A DNA stretch of 64,000 nt from Brevibacterium yomogidense (GCF_900163715.1 NZ_FWFF01000017.1:186001-250000); one strand, 5' to 3'; shown: positions 38,633-47,833, counted from the first letter of the stretch. Numbers and translations: made by a program. Notes: generated by a model not told the origin, from the letters alone.

Positions 38633-40024
38633 GTGAACACGGAGACTTCAGCGACGCCGGCCATGGACGTCGCCCATCGGATGCGCGGCGAACGCCGCCG
38701 GCGCGTGCTGCGCACAGCCGGATACGTCGCGGTCGGGCTGCTGCTGTTCGTCGTCGGCATCGTCGTGAGCTCGCTGTCGACCGTCGGCGTCCCCGGTGCG
38801 TTCGATGCGAACGGCGAGCTCTCGTCGATCGGCGTGCTCATCGTGCTGGTCGTCTGGATCCTCTGGGCGACCGTCTTCGTCCGGACGCGGTGGCCGTGGA
38901 TACCCCTGGCTGCCGGGGCTCTGTCGGGACTCGCAGGTGGCGACGTCCTCCTCCTGCTCATCGGGATGTTCCACAGCGTCATCCGCCTGCCCCGTCGTAC
39001 GGCGATCATCACGACCGCCGTGGGCGCAGCCGTGGTGGTCTGGTCGATCGTCTGGGCGTGCCTGCGCCATCCCGCCCTCAACCCGTTCGCCTTCTTCTTC
39101 GTGCCGGAGCCGCAGTCCCTCATGGGTGTCGATACGCCGGAGCCGCTGCCCGGCACGGCGCTGGGGATCGATCTCCTGACGATCGGAGTGGGGGTCGTCG
39201 CGCTCGCGGTCGCCGTGGGCGTCGGGTTCCTCGTCCGGCGAACACGGAGGATGCGGACGGTGGAGGCGGTCGCGGTCCGGCAGACGGAGCGCAGCGAGTC
39301 ACTGTCCGATGAGCTCGCCCGGCAGAAGGAGCGCCAGCTGCTCGCACAGGAGCTGCACGATACGCTCTCGCACCGATTGTCCGTCATCTCGCTGCACAGC
39401 GGGGCGCTCGAAGTGGCCGGTGACGATCAGCGGTCGGTGGATGCGGCTGCCGCCCTGCGACGTGAGGCGAAGGCATCCCTCGATGACCTGAGGGACCTCG
39501 TGAGCGGTGTGCGTGAGGGAACACCGGGGGCGCAGCGGCCCGCTGCCGGTGACTCGAGCGCACCGGTGGTCGCCTCCGTGCGCACCGTGCCGGACCTCGT
39601 CGATTCGGTCACGGCTGCCGGTGTCGACCTCCGCCCGGTGCTCCTGCTGCAGGACCTCGAAAGTGTGCCGACGGTGCTGGATCGTGCGGTCTATCGCATC
39701 GTGCAGGAGGCGCTGACGAACGCGATGAAGCATGCGCCCGGGGTGCCCGTCTCCGTCGATGTGCGGGTGAGCGCTCGGGAGGGGGCACGGATCGTCGTGT
39801 CGAACCCGCTCTCAGTGCAGCCGTCCGGCGGTGACGCACGAACCCTGCACGACGGCGTCGACCTGTCCGGGACCGGAGGCGGAATGGGCGTGCCGGGCAT
39901 CGAGGAGCGGGCGCGGATGCTCGGGGGACAGGCCGCGGTGGGTCCCCGCGGGGACGCCTTCGTCGTCGATGTCCAGATGCCACCGTTCGCGGACCGAGGC
40001 GCGGCACAGTCTGCAGGGACCTGA
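38633..40024 (+). CDS. Two-component sensor histidine kinase (DesK/NarX-type)
   Basis: 463 residues from a GTG at 38633; a longer start at 38591 is possible. About five hydrophobic helices (AGYVAVGLLLFVVGIVVSSL, IGVLIVLVVWILWATVFV and others) form the sensor. The HisKA_3 phosphoacceptor is in LLAQELHDTLSHRLSVISLH and the ATPase domain in YRIVQEALTNAMKHAPGVPV and GGMGVPGIEERARMLGGQAA. No extracellular sensor domain is seen, so it probably senses a membrane signal. It works with the NarL-type regulator 111 bases downstream. Confidence 0.9.
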   Translation: MNTETSATPAMDVAHRMRGERRRRVLRTAGYVAVGLLLFVVGIVVSSLSTVGVPGAFDANGELSSIGVLIVLVVWILWATVFVRTRWPWIPLAAGALSGLAGGDVLLLLIGMFHSVIRLPRRTAIITTAVGAAVVVWSIVWACLRHPALNPFAFFFVPEPQSLMGVDTPEPLPGTALGIDLLTIGVGVVALAVAVGVGFLVRRTRRMRTVEAVAVRQTERSESLSDELARQKERQLLAQELHDTLSHRLSVISLHSGALEVAGDDQRSVDAAAALRREAKASLDDLRDLVSGVREGTPGAQRPAAGDSSAPVVASVRTVPDLVDSVTAAGVDLRPVLLLQDLESVPTVLDRAVYRIVQEALTNAMKHAPGVPVSVDVRVSAREGARIVVSNPLSVQPSGGDARTLHDGVDLSGTGGGMGVPGIEERARMLGGQAAVGPRGDAFVVDVQMPPFADRGAAQSAGT

Positions 40025-40135
40025 TCGGTCCCGGCGTCACCTGAGCTGCCCCGGCGTCGCCCTGCCAGGGTCCGGCACCTGTCCATGAGGTGACTCCGCC
40101 CGAGCCGTGTCCGCCCCCTGTTCTACTGTTGTGGC

Positions 40136-40804
40136 ATGTCGACTGCGCAGCCGATCCGTGTCCTCCTCGTCGATGACGACCAGATGGTCCGCACGGGTCT
40201 CGAGCACATCCTGTCCTACGTGGACGACATCGACGTCGTCGCTCAAGCGGGGACGGGCGCGGAGGCGCTCGACCAGGTGACGCGCCACTTCCCGGATGTC
40301 GTCCTCATGGACATCCAGATGCCGGTGATGGACGGGATCGAAGCGGCGGGACGGATGCGGAACATGCCGCGGGCTCCCAAGGTCATCACCCTCACCAGCT
40401 TCGACACGGACGACAACCTGTTCCGCTCACTGGAGGCGGGGGCCGCCGGCTTCATCCACAAGGACATCGCGCCGCGCGACCTCCCCGACGCAATCCGCAC
40501 GGTGCACGACGGCGAAGGCTTCGCGTCACCCCGCGCGACCACTCGGCTCATGGCGATGCACCAGAGCAGCCAGGAGAGCACCCGCCGCTTCGAGGCCCGT
40601 CAGCTCCTGGCCGGGCTCACGGCGAAGGAGCGGGAGGTCGCAGAGCTCGTCACCCGCGGCATGGGCAACCGTGAGATCGCAGAGGCGACGTATTCCAGCC
40701 AAGCGACGGTGAAGACCCACCTCAACCGGGTCATGGCGAAGCTCGACTCGCCCAATCGCGTGGGCGTCGCGGTCACCCTCACGCTCGCGGGCCTGAGCGA
40801 CTGA
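40136..40804 (+). CDS. NarL/LuxR-type response regulator
   Basis: 222 residues. The receiver domain has the acidic pocket VLLVDDDQMVRTGLEHIL and the phosphorylated Asp59 in DVVLMDIQMPVMDG, plus the conserved Lys in FIHKDIAP. A LuxR-type helix-turn-helix follows: LTAKEREVAELVTRGMGNRE, then ATVKTHLNRVMAKL. It is the likely partner of the kinase at 38633. Targets are unknown, though the operator at 38553 is a candidate. Confidence 0.93.
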   Translation: MSTAQPIRVLLVDDDQMVRTGLEHILSYVDDIDVVAQAGTGAEALDQVTRHFPDVVLMDIQMPVMDGIEAAGRMRNMPRAPKVITLTSFDTDDNLFRSLEAGAAGFIHKDIAPRDLPDAIRTVHDGEGFASPRATTRLMAMHQSSQESTRRFEARQLLAGLTAKEREVAELVTRGMGNREIAEATYSSQATVKTHLNRVMAKLDSPNRVGVAVTLTLAGLSD

Positions 40805-40935
40805 ACAACTGAGCGGCTGAGCCGACCAGCCGGCAGGGTCGTCGCTCAGGTTGAGCGCACCCACCGGGGGCTCTTCCGACCGATCATCCAGACTGATTCA
40901 TTACCATGGTGACACCGCGTTCGAGGGAGGGACCG

Positions 40936-42114
40936 ATGGCACGTCACCCGTGGAAGAAGCTGTGGCGAGAGCAGTGCGCCGGTCGCATGCCCGCCTACCG
41001 CATCCTGGTGCCTGATTCCGTCACGGATTCGGTCCTCCGCGCGTGGGAAGCGCGTGGATACGCGCTGCCGGCGTCGCGGCAGACGAACCCCGCTCGTGTG
41101 CTCGGCACTCCGGGGGAGACCCGCAACCTCATCCGCTCGAACGTCCTCTTCCGTGCTCTGACAGGGGCGGGCGCTGCGACGACCGGCGTGGTGGGCCTCG
41201 GCACCTTCGGCATCTCGTGGCTGGCCGGTGATCCGTTCGCCGGAGGGATCGCGGCCACAGGCCTGCTCGCGGCGGGAACCGGCGCCACGGGTGCGGTGAC
41301 CGGCACGAAGTACCTGCGCGATCCCAAGCGGCTCTCGCGCAAGGATCGCGAGGTCGCCCGCAGTGCTCGGTGGATCACCCCGACCGCGCTGGGCTTCGTC
41401 CCCGGTGTGAAGAACGCGCAGGACACGGATGAGCAGCGGCTGTTCCACCTCGCGGTCACCCTTGCGACCCGCATCGCGGCGACCCGCGCGTGGACCCACC
41501 CGATCCTCGCGGACCATGTGGCGCGGGTGGACCTGGACGAGATGGTCGCGAACGTGGGTGTGCGCCTCGTCGAGCTGGTCACCGTCCGCACGGAGCTCGA
41601 CGCGATGAGCGACGGCGCGGAGGCCGTACGGGTCACGGCGTATCTGGGCCGGCTGGCGGAGGCGTTCGAATCGATCGCGGACCGGGTCCTCTCGATGCAC
41701 GAGTACCTCGAGCACCTGCGTGCGCTCGACGCCCAGCTCATCGCGCTCGACCATTCGGAGCGCACGCGTGAGGTCGGCGAGCGGGTGCTCGATATCGTGT
41801 CGCGCACGGCGGGCGACGAGTCGATCGGTGCGCAGTTCCGGGATCTCAACATGGAAGCGGAGTCCCACGCGGAATCCATCGCGAAGCTCCTCGAGGAGCT
41901 GGACGAGACGGCAGACGACTTCGACGACCTGGACTCGCAGATCGCGAAGGCTGCGCAGACCGGTGGTGCGCGGGTCAACGGCGACCGGGGCGAGGACCAG
42001 CCTGCCGCGCTCCCGGCAGAGGCCGATCCGGCGACCCGGATCGACGCGTTCCTCGACGGTGAGCGGGAGACGACGCGCGTCGACGTGCGCAGGCAGCACT
42101 CCGACGACGCCTGA
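40936..42114 (+). CDS. Membrane protein of unknown function with C-terminal helical region
   Basis: 392 residues from MARHPWKKLWREQC; GGGAGGGACC precedes the ATG. Near residues 75-135 two hydrophobic helices occur, GAGAATTGVVGLGTFGISWL and GGIAATGLLAAGTGATGAV. The rest is a long charged helical region (for example LNMEAESHAESIAKLLEELD), probably a coiled coil, ending in an acidic tail. No enzyme motif was seen. Two helices with a long helical C-terminus suggest a membrane-bound scaffold, but this is a guess. Confidence 0.65.
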   Translation: MARHPWKKLWREQCAGRMPAYRILVPDSVTDSVLRAWEARGYALPASRQTNPARVLGTPGETRNLIRSNVLFRALTGAGAATTGVVGLGTFGISWLAGDPFAGGIAATGLLAAGTGATGAVTGTKYLRDPKRLSRKDREVARSARWITPTALGFVPGVKNAQDTDEQRLFHLAVTLATRIAATRAWTHPILADHVARVDLDEMVANVGVRLVELVTVRTELDAMSDGAEAVRVTAYLGRLAEAFESIADRVLSMHEYLEHLRALDAQLIALDHSERTREVGERVLDIVSRTAGDESIGAQFRDLNMEAESHAESIAKLLEELDETADDFDDLDSQIAKAAQTGGARVNGDRGEDQPAALPAEADPATRIDAFLDGERETTRVDVRRQHSDDA

Positions 42115-42123
42115 GGCGCACTG

Positions 42124-42867
42124 TCAGCCGTCGTGCTCCAGGATCCTGATCGCGAGCTGCACCCGGTTCGTCACCAGCAGCTTGTCGAACAGATGGCTCA
42201 CGTGGGTCTTCACCGTCGGGAGGCTGAGGACGAGGGCGTCGCTGATCTCCGCATTCGTCAGTCCCTGCGCGACGAGCCGGCCGACGTCCCATTCGCGCGG
42301 AGTGAGGGTGGACGGCCCCTCTGATTCCCGTGCAGGGGTCGTAGTCCCGTCATGAGCACGGCCCGCCTCATCCGGCCCGGACCGATGTGAACCGCCGGGG
42401 AAGGATCCGGCCTCCTCCCTCGAGGCGATGCGGACCAGCCGGTCCAGGACAGCAGGAGAGAACTGGGCGTGGCCCTGCACCGCACCGTGGATCGCGTCGA
42501 CGACGGCTTCCGGCGACGAATCCTTGAGCAGGAACGACACCGCTCCGGCGCGCAGAGCCTCGACGAGGAAGCCGTCGGCGTCGAAGGCGGTGAGCACGAC
42601 CACCCGCGCCCGCGCTCCCGCTCGGGTGAGTTCCACGGTCGCCTCGATGCCGCTCATCCCCGGCATGCGGATGTCCATGAGGACGACATCGGGATCCAGC
42701 ACCCGGATCTGGGAGAGCGCCGTGGGCCCGTCGGCGGCCTCGCCGATGACGGTGATCCCGGCGGTGCCGTCGACCATGAGTCGCAGCCCCGAGCGCATGA
42801 GGCTCTCGTCGTCGACGATGAGGACGCGGACCGATTCCGTCGGAGGCGCTGTGTTCAGCGGTGCCAT
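42124..42867 (-). CDS. NarL/LuxR-type response regulator
   Basis: 247 residues. The receiver domain contains VRVLIVDDESLMRSGLRLMV and Asp65 in VVLMDIRMPGMSG; Lys in FLLKDSSP completes the site. A long Ser/Gly-rich linker precedes a LuxR helix-turn-helix (LTPREWDVGRLVAQGLTNAE, then LPTVKTHVSHLFDKLLV). The ATG at 42867 has GGAGGTGAG upstream. It overlaps the upstream histidine kinase by 13 bases. Confidence 0.9.
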   Translation of the reverse strand: MAPLNTAPPTESVRVLIVDDESLMRSGLRLMVDGTAGITVIGEAADGPTALSQIRVLDPDVVLMDIRMPGMSGIEATVELTRAGARARVVVLTAFDADGFLVEALRAGAVSFLLKDSSPEAVVDAIHGAVQGHAQFSPAVLDRLVRIASREEAGSFPGGSHRSGPDEAGRAHDGTTTPARESEGPSTLTPREWDVGRLVAQGLTNAEISDALVLSLPTVKTHVSHLFDKLLVTNRVQLAIRILEHDG

Positions 42868-44216
42868 GGGAGTCTCACCTCCAGCGTGAAGTCGTCCGCG
42901 GTGTGCGCCCACCGCGCGGATCCACCCAGTAGACGGGCGCGCTCCTCGACTCCGGTGAGGCCGAGGTGCGTGCCGGTCGGCGCAGTGGCCGGGCCTGATG
43001 CGGCTAACGGGACCGATGCGGCCACCGCGGCCGAGGCGGTGCGCTGGTCCCTGAGGACGCCGCGGTCGCCGCTGTGGGAGGGGAGCGGGGCACTGAGGGC
43101 GGTGTGCCCGCCACTGCGGGCGGTGAGCGGGTTCGTCACGCGGAGGACGACCTCGGCGGCGGTGTCCTTCCGCCTGCCCGTGTCGCGGGCAAGAGTCACG
43201 GTGACGGGCGCGCCCGGTGCGTGCTTCCGCGCATTGACCAGCGACTCCGCGAGGATGCGCTCGAGTGCGACGGTGAGGGGTCGCGGGGCCTGCTCGAGTT
43301 CGGTCAGGGTGATCCGCTCCCAGACGATGCAGACGTCTGCCCCACGATCCCGTTCGCGTGCGATGAGGGCGTCGAGCGAGGCCGCGTCTGCCAGAGGCGC
43401 GGCATCCAGGCCGGGAGTCGGGTCGGCATCGTCCGGCTGCTCGCGGAGTGAGAGGAGCAGCTGACGCAGATCGGCGTGAGCGGACGCGGCGGAATCGCGC
43501 AGAGTCTGTCCGACCTCCCGGACCCGGTCCGGCGGCAGGTCGTCGCGGTATGCGAGCGCCCCCGCGTGCATCGAGATGAGGGACAGGTGATGGGAGAGCC
43601 CGTCGTGCATGTCCCGGGCGAGCGCGACGCGCTCCTCTGCCAGGACGCGCTGGACCTCCGCCGCCTGCTCGCGGTGGGACGCATCTGCCTGCGCGCGCAG
43701 GGAGTCGATGAGAGCCGCCCGTGTCGACCGGACACGGCCCCACAGCAGGAGCGAGACGGTGATCACGACGAGGATCGGCGCTTCGACACCGAGCGTGTCC
43801 GCGAACGATCCGTCGAACTGCACCATCACGAGCGAATAGATCAGCCAGGCTGCAAGGGTGAGTGCGACGGCGGCGGTGTCGGTGCGCAGGTCGCGGAGCC
43901 GGCCGATCCGGACAGCGGCGACGATGAAGGCCGGCAGTGCCCAGCTGCTGGGCACACTCAGCGGGATGAGGACGAGGTTCCACGCCCCCGCGCGTCGCAG
44001 AGGGCCGATCGACACCGCCGCCGCGATACCTGTGAGTGCATCGAGGACGAGGACCGCGGAGACGTGCTGCGGGACCGGAGTTCCGGCCTCGTCGAGTGCG
44101 ATCCCCGCACTGATGAACCAGCAGCCGGCACCCAGCAGCAGGCAGGCGAGCGAGGTGAGCAGCGCGCGGCCTCGGCGGTGGGACGCAGTGGGAGGAGAGG
44201 CAGGACCGGTGGGCAC
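42855..44216 (-). CDS. Two-component sensor histidine kinase (DesK/NarX-type)
   Basis: 453 residues. About six membrane helices form the N-terminal 170 residues (SLACLLLGAGCWFISAGIAL and others), with no clear sensor domain. The phosphoacceptor is VALARDMHDGLSHHLSLISM and the ATPase N-box is in LERILAESLVNARKHAPGAP. An Ala/Ser/Pro-rich insert of about 60 residues interrupts the ATPase domain before THLGLTGVEERARLLGGSA. It is translated with the regulator at 42124, forming the second two-component pair in this region. Confidence 0.9.
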   Translation of the reverse strand: MPTGPASPPTASHRRGRALLTSLACLLLGAGCWFISAGIALDEAGTPVPQHVSAVLVLDALTGIAAAVSIGPLRRAGAWNLVLIPLSVPSSWALPAFIVAAVRIGRLRDLRTDTAAVALTLAAWLIYSLVMVQFDGSFADTLGVEAPILVVITVSLLLWGRVRSTRAALIDSLRAQADASHREQAAEVQRVLAEERVALARDMHDGLSHHLSLISMHAGALAYRDDLPPDRVREVGQTLRDSAASAHADLRQLLLSLREQPDDADPTPGLDAAPLADAASLDALIARERDRGADVCIVWERITLTELEQAPRPLTVALERILAESLVNARKHAPGAPVTVTLARDTGRRKDTAAEVVLRVTNPLTARSGGHTALSAPLPSHSGDRGVLRDQRTASAAVAASVPLAASGPATAPTGTHLGLTGVEERARLLGGSARWAHTADDFTLEVRLPWHR

Positions 44217-44327
44217 GCGATCAGTCTAGGGATAGCGCCGGGCAGGCAGGATCGTGCTTTCGTATGAGGGCTCAGGTTCAGTCTTCCGCACGATCCTCTG
44301 GCCCGCCGCGAACGGAAGCCTGGGGGT

Positions 44328-45290
44328 ATGACATCAACCGCATCACCACTGTTCCTGCCGTACCACCGACTCGCACGACTCCGGCCCGAGGCCGCACGCT
44401 GGTGGCGCCCTCTCCTGGTCGTGATCGTTGCAGCCGTGATCGCTCTGGTCCTGTTCGCCATCGTGCTGGTAGGAGGACTCCTCGTCTCGCTGGTCCCCGG
44501 GGTGCCCGACCCGAGCCCTGAGCTCGATGATCCCCGCAATCCGATGGACACGGCGCTGGGATTGGCGACCCTCGCGGTGATGACGCCGGCGGTGCTGTGG
44601 GCCTACCGGTTCGTGGGTGGCCGTCGAGGCGCTGCCGCAGGCTCGCTGCATTCTGTGGCGGGCAGGTTCCGGTGGTCGCTCGCGCTGCGGGCGGCCGCTG
44701 TGGTGATCCCGGTCTTCGCTGTGGTGAACGGCGCGTCGGTCGTGTTCTCCGGAGCCTCATTCGACGTGCCTCAGCAGCGCGGCGCGGTCGTCGCGATCCT
44801 GCTCATCGTCGTGGTGGCCGTGCCGCTGCAGTGCGCGGCCGAGGAGTACGTCTTCCGGGCCCTGCCGATGCAGGTGTGCGGCATCTGGCTGCGCTCGCCC
44901 CTGTGGGGGATCCTCCTGCCGGTGCCGCTGTTCGTCCTGGGCCACGAGTACGACGTCTGGGGACAGGTCGACATCGCCGTCTTCGCGGTGGCGATGGGCC
45001 TCCTCGCGTGGAAGACCGGTGGGATCGAGCTGCCGATCGTCGTGCACACGGCGAACAATCTCACGCTGTTCCTCATGTCCCCGTTCGCGCCGGCGACCGT
45101 CGCACAGGGCGCAGTGGATCCGCGCATGCTGCTCATCTCGATCCCCATCACGGTGCTCACGACGCTCGGGCTCTGGGCGTGGGTGTCGCGCCGGGAGGGA
45201 ATCGGCTTCCTCACGCCGGTGCGCGGCGCGGGGCGCAGCGAGGCCGCACGCGTTCCGGCCGGTGCCGTCCTACACTCGATGAATGGCTGA
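44328..45290 (+). CDS. CPBP-family intramembrane metalloprotease
   Basis: 320 residues with about eight hydrophobic helices. The CPBP (Abi) motifs are visible: the paired glutamates and arginine in LQCAAEEYVFRALPMQVC and the histidine pair in FVLGHEYDVWGQ and IVVHTANNLTLFL. Relatives process prenylated proteins or bacteriocin precursors, or serve in immunity. Its last eight bases overlap the dipeptidase start, suggesting co-translation. Substrate unknown. Confidence 0.87.
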   Translation: MTSTASPLFLPYHRLARLRPEAARWWRPLLVVIVAAVIALVLFAIVLVGGLLVSLVPGVPDPSPELDDPRNPMDTALGLATLAVMTPAVLWAYRFVGGRRGAAAGSLHSVAGRFRWSLALRAAAVVIPVFAVVNGASVVFSGASFDVPQQRGAVVAILLIVVVAVPLQCAAEEYVFRALPMQVCGIWLRSPLWGILLPVPLFVLGHEYDVWGQVDIAVFAVAMGLLAWKTGGIELPIVVHTANNLTLFLMSPFAPATVAQGAVDPRMLLISIPITVLTTLGLWAWVSRREGIGFLTPVRGAGRSEAARVPAGAVLHSMNG

Positions 45291-46590
45291 ACCGACTCCG
45301 CAGATACCCATCCTCGACTGCCACAACGATCTGCCCTTCGCCCTGCGGGAGAAGGCCGGCTACGACGTGCAGCGGTTGGATCAGGTCCGGGAGGAGCTGC
45401 ACACCGACCTGGTGCGCATGCGCCGAGGCGGAGTGGGCGCCCAGTTCTGGTCCGCCTGGGTGCCGTCCTCCATCCCCCAGGAGGACGCGGTCGTCGCTAC
45501 GCTGCAGCAGATCGATGCGGTCCACCGCCTCACCGCTGCGTACCCGGAGATCCTGCAGCCGGCACGCACGGCGGATGACGTCGACTCCGCGCTCGCCGCT
45601 GGTCGCATCGCCAGCCTCATCGGTCTGGAGGGCGGCCAGTCGATCGCGGATTCCCTCGCGGTCCTGCGGCAGATGTTCCACCTGGGCGCCCGGTATATGA
45701 CGCTCACCCACAACGACGACCTCGCCTGGGCGACGGCGGCGACCGGAGCCGCGGAGGCGCAGGCCGAGGCCGACGGCACCCCCGGTTCTCCTGGCGCCCG
45801 CTCGACCCGCGGACTCACCGTCGAGGGTCTGGCGGTGGTCGGGGAGATGAACCGATTGGGCATGATCATCGACCTGTCGCACACCAACGAGCGCACCCAG
45901 CTGGATGCGCTGGGTGCCTCGACCGTGCCGACTCTGTTCACCCACTCATCGGTCCAGTCCGTGAATCCGCACCCGCGGAACGTCACCGACCGTGTCCTCG
46001 AGCGGATCGCTGCGACCGATTCCGTTCTCGGCCTCACCTTCGTCCCCGCATTCGTCTCCTCCGACGTGCGGCAGTGGATCCTGGACCGGGCGCAGGCGCG
46101 GATCGACCTCGGCATCGACGATCCGCACCGGGCGAACAGCCTCACCCGGCCGTACAGCATGGCCGCCGCACCCCGTCCGGGCCAGAGCTGCGAGGATGTC
46201 CTGGCGCACAATGCCGCACACCACGCCGGCTTCGACTACGGCGACACCGACGTCGAGGTCTCGCCAGCCGCCGCTGCTCGCCTGGCCGCGTGGGAAGCCG
46301 CGCACCCGGAGCCGCAGGCGACGATGCAGGACGTCATCGCCCACCTCGAGGCCGCGCGCGAGGCCGTGGGCATCACCCGGATCGCGGTGGGCGGCGACTA
46401 CGACGGGACAGCGATCCTTCCCACCGGGCTCGAGGACGTCTCCCGCTACCAGGACCTGCTGCGCGCTCTCGCTGACCGGGGCTGGTCGCGAGCCGACCTG
46501 GAGGCCCTCGCGACCCGCAACGTCCTGCGCGTCATGCGTGCGGCGGAGGACGGCGCAGACGGAGATGTGGACGCGGCTCCACACGTGTGA
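45283..46590 (+). CDS. Membrane dipeptidase (peptidase family M19)
   Basis: 435-residue zinc dipeptidase. The metal ligands of the renal-dipeptidase family are seen as ILDCHNDLPFALRE (His-x-Asp), LIGLEGGQSI, IIDLSHTNERTQL and FTHSSVQSVNPHPRNV, and the end motif is RIAVGGDYDGTAILP. Such enzymes cut dipeptides, including D-residue ones. No signal peptide is visible, so it is probably cytoplasmic. It sits between two CPBP proteases. Confidence 0.92.
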   Translation: MAEPTPQIPILDCHNDLPFALREKAGYDVQRLDQVREELHTDLVRMRRGGVGAQFWSAWVPSSIPQEDAVVATLQQIDAVHRLTAAYPEILQPARTADDVDSALAAGRIASLIGLEGGQSIADSLAVLRQMFHLGARYMTLTHNDDLAWATAATGAAEAQAEADGTPGSPGARSTRGLTVEGLAVVGEMNRLGMIIDLSHTNERTQLDALGASTVPTLFTHSSVQSVNPHPRNVTDRVLERIAATDSVLGLTFVPAFVSSDVRQWILDRAQARIDLGIDDPHRANSLTRPYSMAAAPRPGQSCEDVLAHNAAHHAGFDYGDTDVEVSPAAAARLAAWEAAHPEPQATMQDVIAHLEAAREAVGITRIAVGGDYDGTAILPTGLEDVSRYQDLLRALADRGWSRADLEALATRNVLRVMRAAEDGADGDVDAAPHV

Positions 46591-46631
46591 GGGCGGTCAG
46601 CGCTCGCCCGATCGCCGAGTAGCCTGAGGCC

Positions 46632-47177
46632 ATGCTCGAGCTCGTGCTGTTCAGCCTGCCTGTCGCGATCTACGTCCTCGTCCAGACGGGTAGGCGCGAC
46701 TGCACGGCAGCCGACGCCCTGGGCCGTGTGGGCGCGACGACCGGGACCGGGCGCGACCACTGGCGCGGTGTCATCCTCTTCATCCCCCTGCTGATCGCAG
46801 CGATCATCGCCGCCTGGGTGATCCCCGCGGATGTGCGTGAGGCGCCCGGAGTGTCCATCGCCTCGGTCGCGTCCGTGGGCGCGGTGGTGGGCGTCGTCCT
46901 GCGGGCACTGGGGGAGGAGGTCTTCTTCCGCGGCCTCCTGGCCGGAGTGCTCATCCGCCGGCTGGGATTCGCCTGGGGCAACCTGATGCAGGCGCTCGCG
47001 TTCCTCGTGCCGCACGCGGCGCTGCTGGCGATCGACATCCGACTGTGGCCGATCCTGCCCGTGCAGTTCGCGGTGGGCTGGGTGCTGGGGCACCTGCGCC
47101 ACGTGACGGGGTCGTTCCTGCCGGGCGCACTGGTCCACATTGTCGCGAACGTGGTCGCGGGCATCCTCATGGGGTGA
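46632..47177 (+). CDS. CPBP-family intramembrane metalloprotease (short)
   Basis: 181 residues with about five helices. The active motifs are RALGEEVFFRGLLAGVLIRR (Glu-Glu and Arg), FLVPHAALLAIDI and ALVHIVANVVAGILMG. It is shorter than the one at 44328 and lies 41 bases after the dipeptidase gene. Just beyond its end is an AraC remnant at the edge of the arsenic island. Confidence 0.85.
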   Translation: MLELVLFSLPVAIYVLVQTGRRDCTAADALGRVGATTGTGRDHWRGVILFIPLLIAAIIAAWVIPADVREAPGVSIASVASVGAVVGVVLRALGEEVFFRGLLAGVLIRRLGFAWGNLMQALAFLVPHAALLAIDIRLWPILPVQFAVGWVLGHLRHVTGSFLPGALVHIVANVVAGILMG

Positions 47178-47181
47178 TCCC

Positions 47182-47358
47182 TCAGCCATTGCCGTCACGG
47201 TCCCTCTTCGCGTAACCGCAGGGCGTCTCGCCCGTGAAGGTGCGGAAGTCGCGGACGAAGTGCGACTGGTCGAACCAGCCCAGGCCGTAGGCGAGAGCGG
47301 CCATCGAGCGCCTCTTCGTGGGGTGACCACTGAGCTGGTCCGCATCGTGCTGGGTCAT
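47182..47358 (-). pseudogene. AraC-family regulator remnant (C-terminal helix-turn-helix only)
   Basis: The last 58 codons of an AraC-type regulator survive: RRSMAALAYGLGWFDQSHFV and RDFRTFTGETPCGYAKR are the second helix-turn-helix of the AraC fold. The ligand-binding domain and first helix-turn-helix are missing; upstream sequence (47359-47393) runs straight into arsR. It is probably a broken gene at the boundary where the arsenic island inserted. Confidence 0.75.
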
Positions 47359-47393
47359 CACTGGGTCGATAGCCGGAGACTGAGCGGTGATCC

Positions 47394-47750
47394 TCAGCGC
47401 AGGTCGAGGAACCGGCGCAGCTCGTCGAAGGCGTCGCGGATCACGGTGTAGTGCGCCCACTTGCCGCGCTGCTCTCGCGTCAGCAGTCCAGCCTCGACCA
47501 GCTTCTTCATGTGGTGGCTGATCGTGGGCTGACTGATATCGAGCACATCGACCAGGTCGCAGGCGCACACCGCTTCGCACCCCTGGGCCGCGACATGCGA
47601 CAGGAGCCGCAGGCGCGTCGGATCCGCGAGGGCCTTGAGCTTCTGCGCGACCCGACCGGCATCGTCCGCCCCGAGCGGCGCCGCGTCCAGCGTGCAGCAC
47701 TCGGATGCGACGTCGACACCCGGCTCTGTGCTCTCCACCGAAGTACTCAT
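47394..47750 (-). CDS. arsR: Arsenite-responsive repressor ArsR
   Basis: 118-residue winged-helix repressor. LKALADPTRLRLLSHVAAQG and DVLDISQPTISHHMKKLVEA are the ArsR DNA-binding part. Likely arsenite ligands are Cys18-Cys19 near the N-terminus (SECCTLDAAP) and a Cys cluster at 58, 62 and 64 (GCEAVCACDLVD). This is the arrangement of Corynebacterium-type ArsR, whose site uses a vicinal pair and one distant Cys. The ATG at 47750 has GGTGGAG before it. It is divergent to acr3 with two boxes in between. Confidence 0.95.
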   Translation of the reverse strand: MSTSVESTEPGVDVASECCTLDAAPLGADDAGRVAQKLKALADPTRLRLLSHVAAQGCEAVCACDLVDVLDISQPTISHHMKKLVEAGLLTREQRGKWAHYTVIRDAFDELRRFLDLR

Positions 47751-47763
47751 GGCTCCACCATAC

Positions 47764-47815
47764 ATTGACGTTCGTCGATGCATGCGCATACTCTCACCCA
47801 TAGACGTCCATCGAT
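47764..47815. promoter_or_regulatory. Two ArsR boxes and acr3 promoter
   Basis: ATTGACGTTCGTCGAT (47764-47779) and ATAGACGTCCATCGAT (47800-47815) match at 13 of 16 positions and are both of the form AT-N-GA-N6-TCGAT. The first overlaps a -35 (TTGACG, 47765-47770) paired with TACTCT (47789-47794) at 18 bases. The second lies just before the acr3 ribosome site. Arsenite release of ArsR would open both genes. Confidence 0.75.
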
Positions 47816-47833
47816 CTAGAGAGTGGAGTGCTG

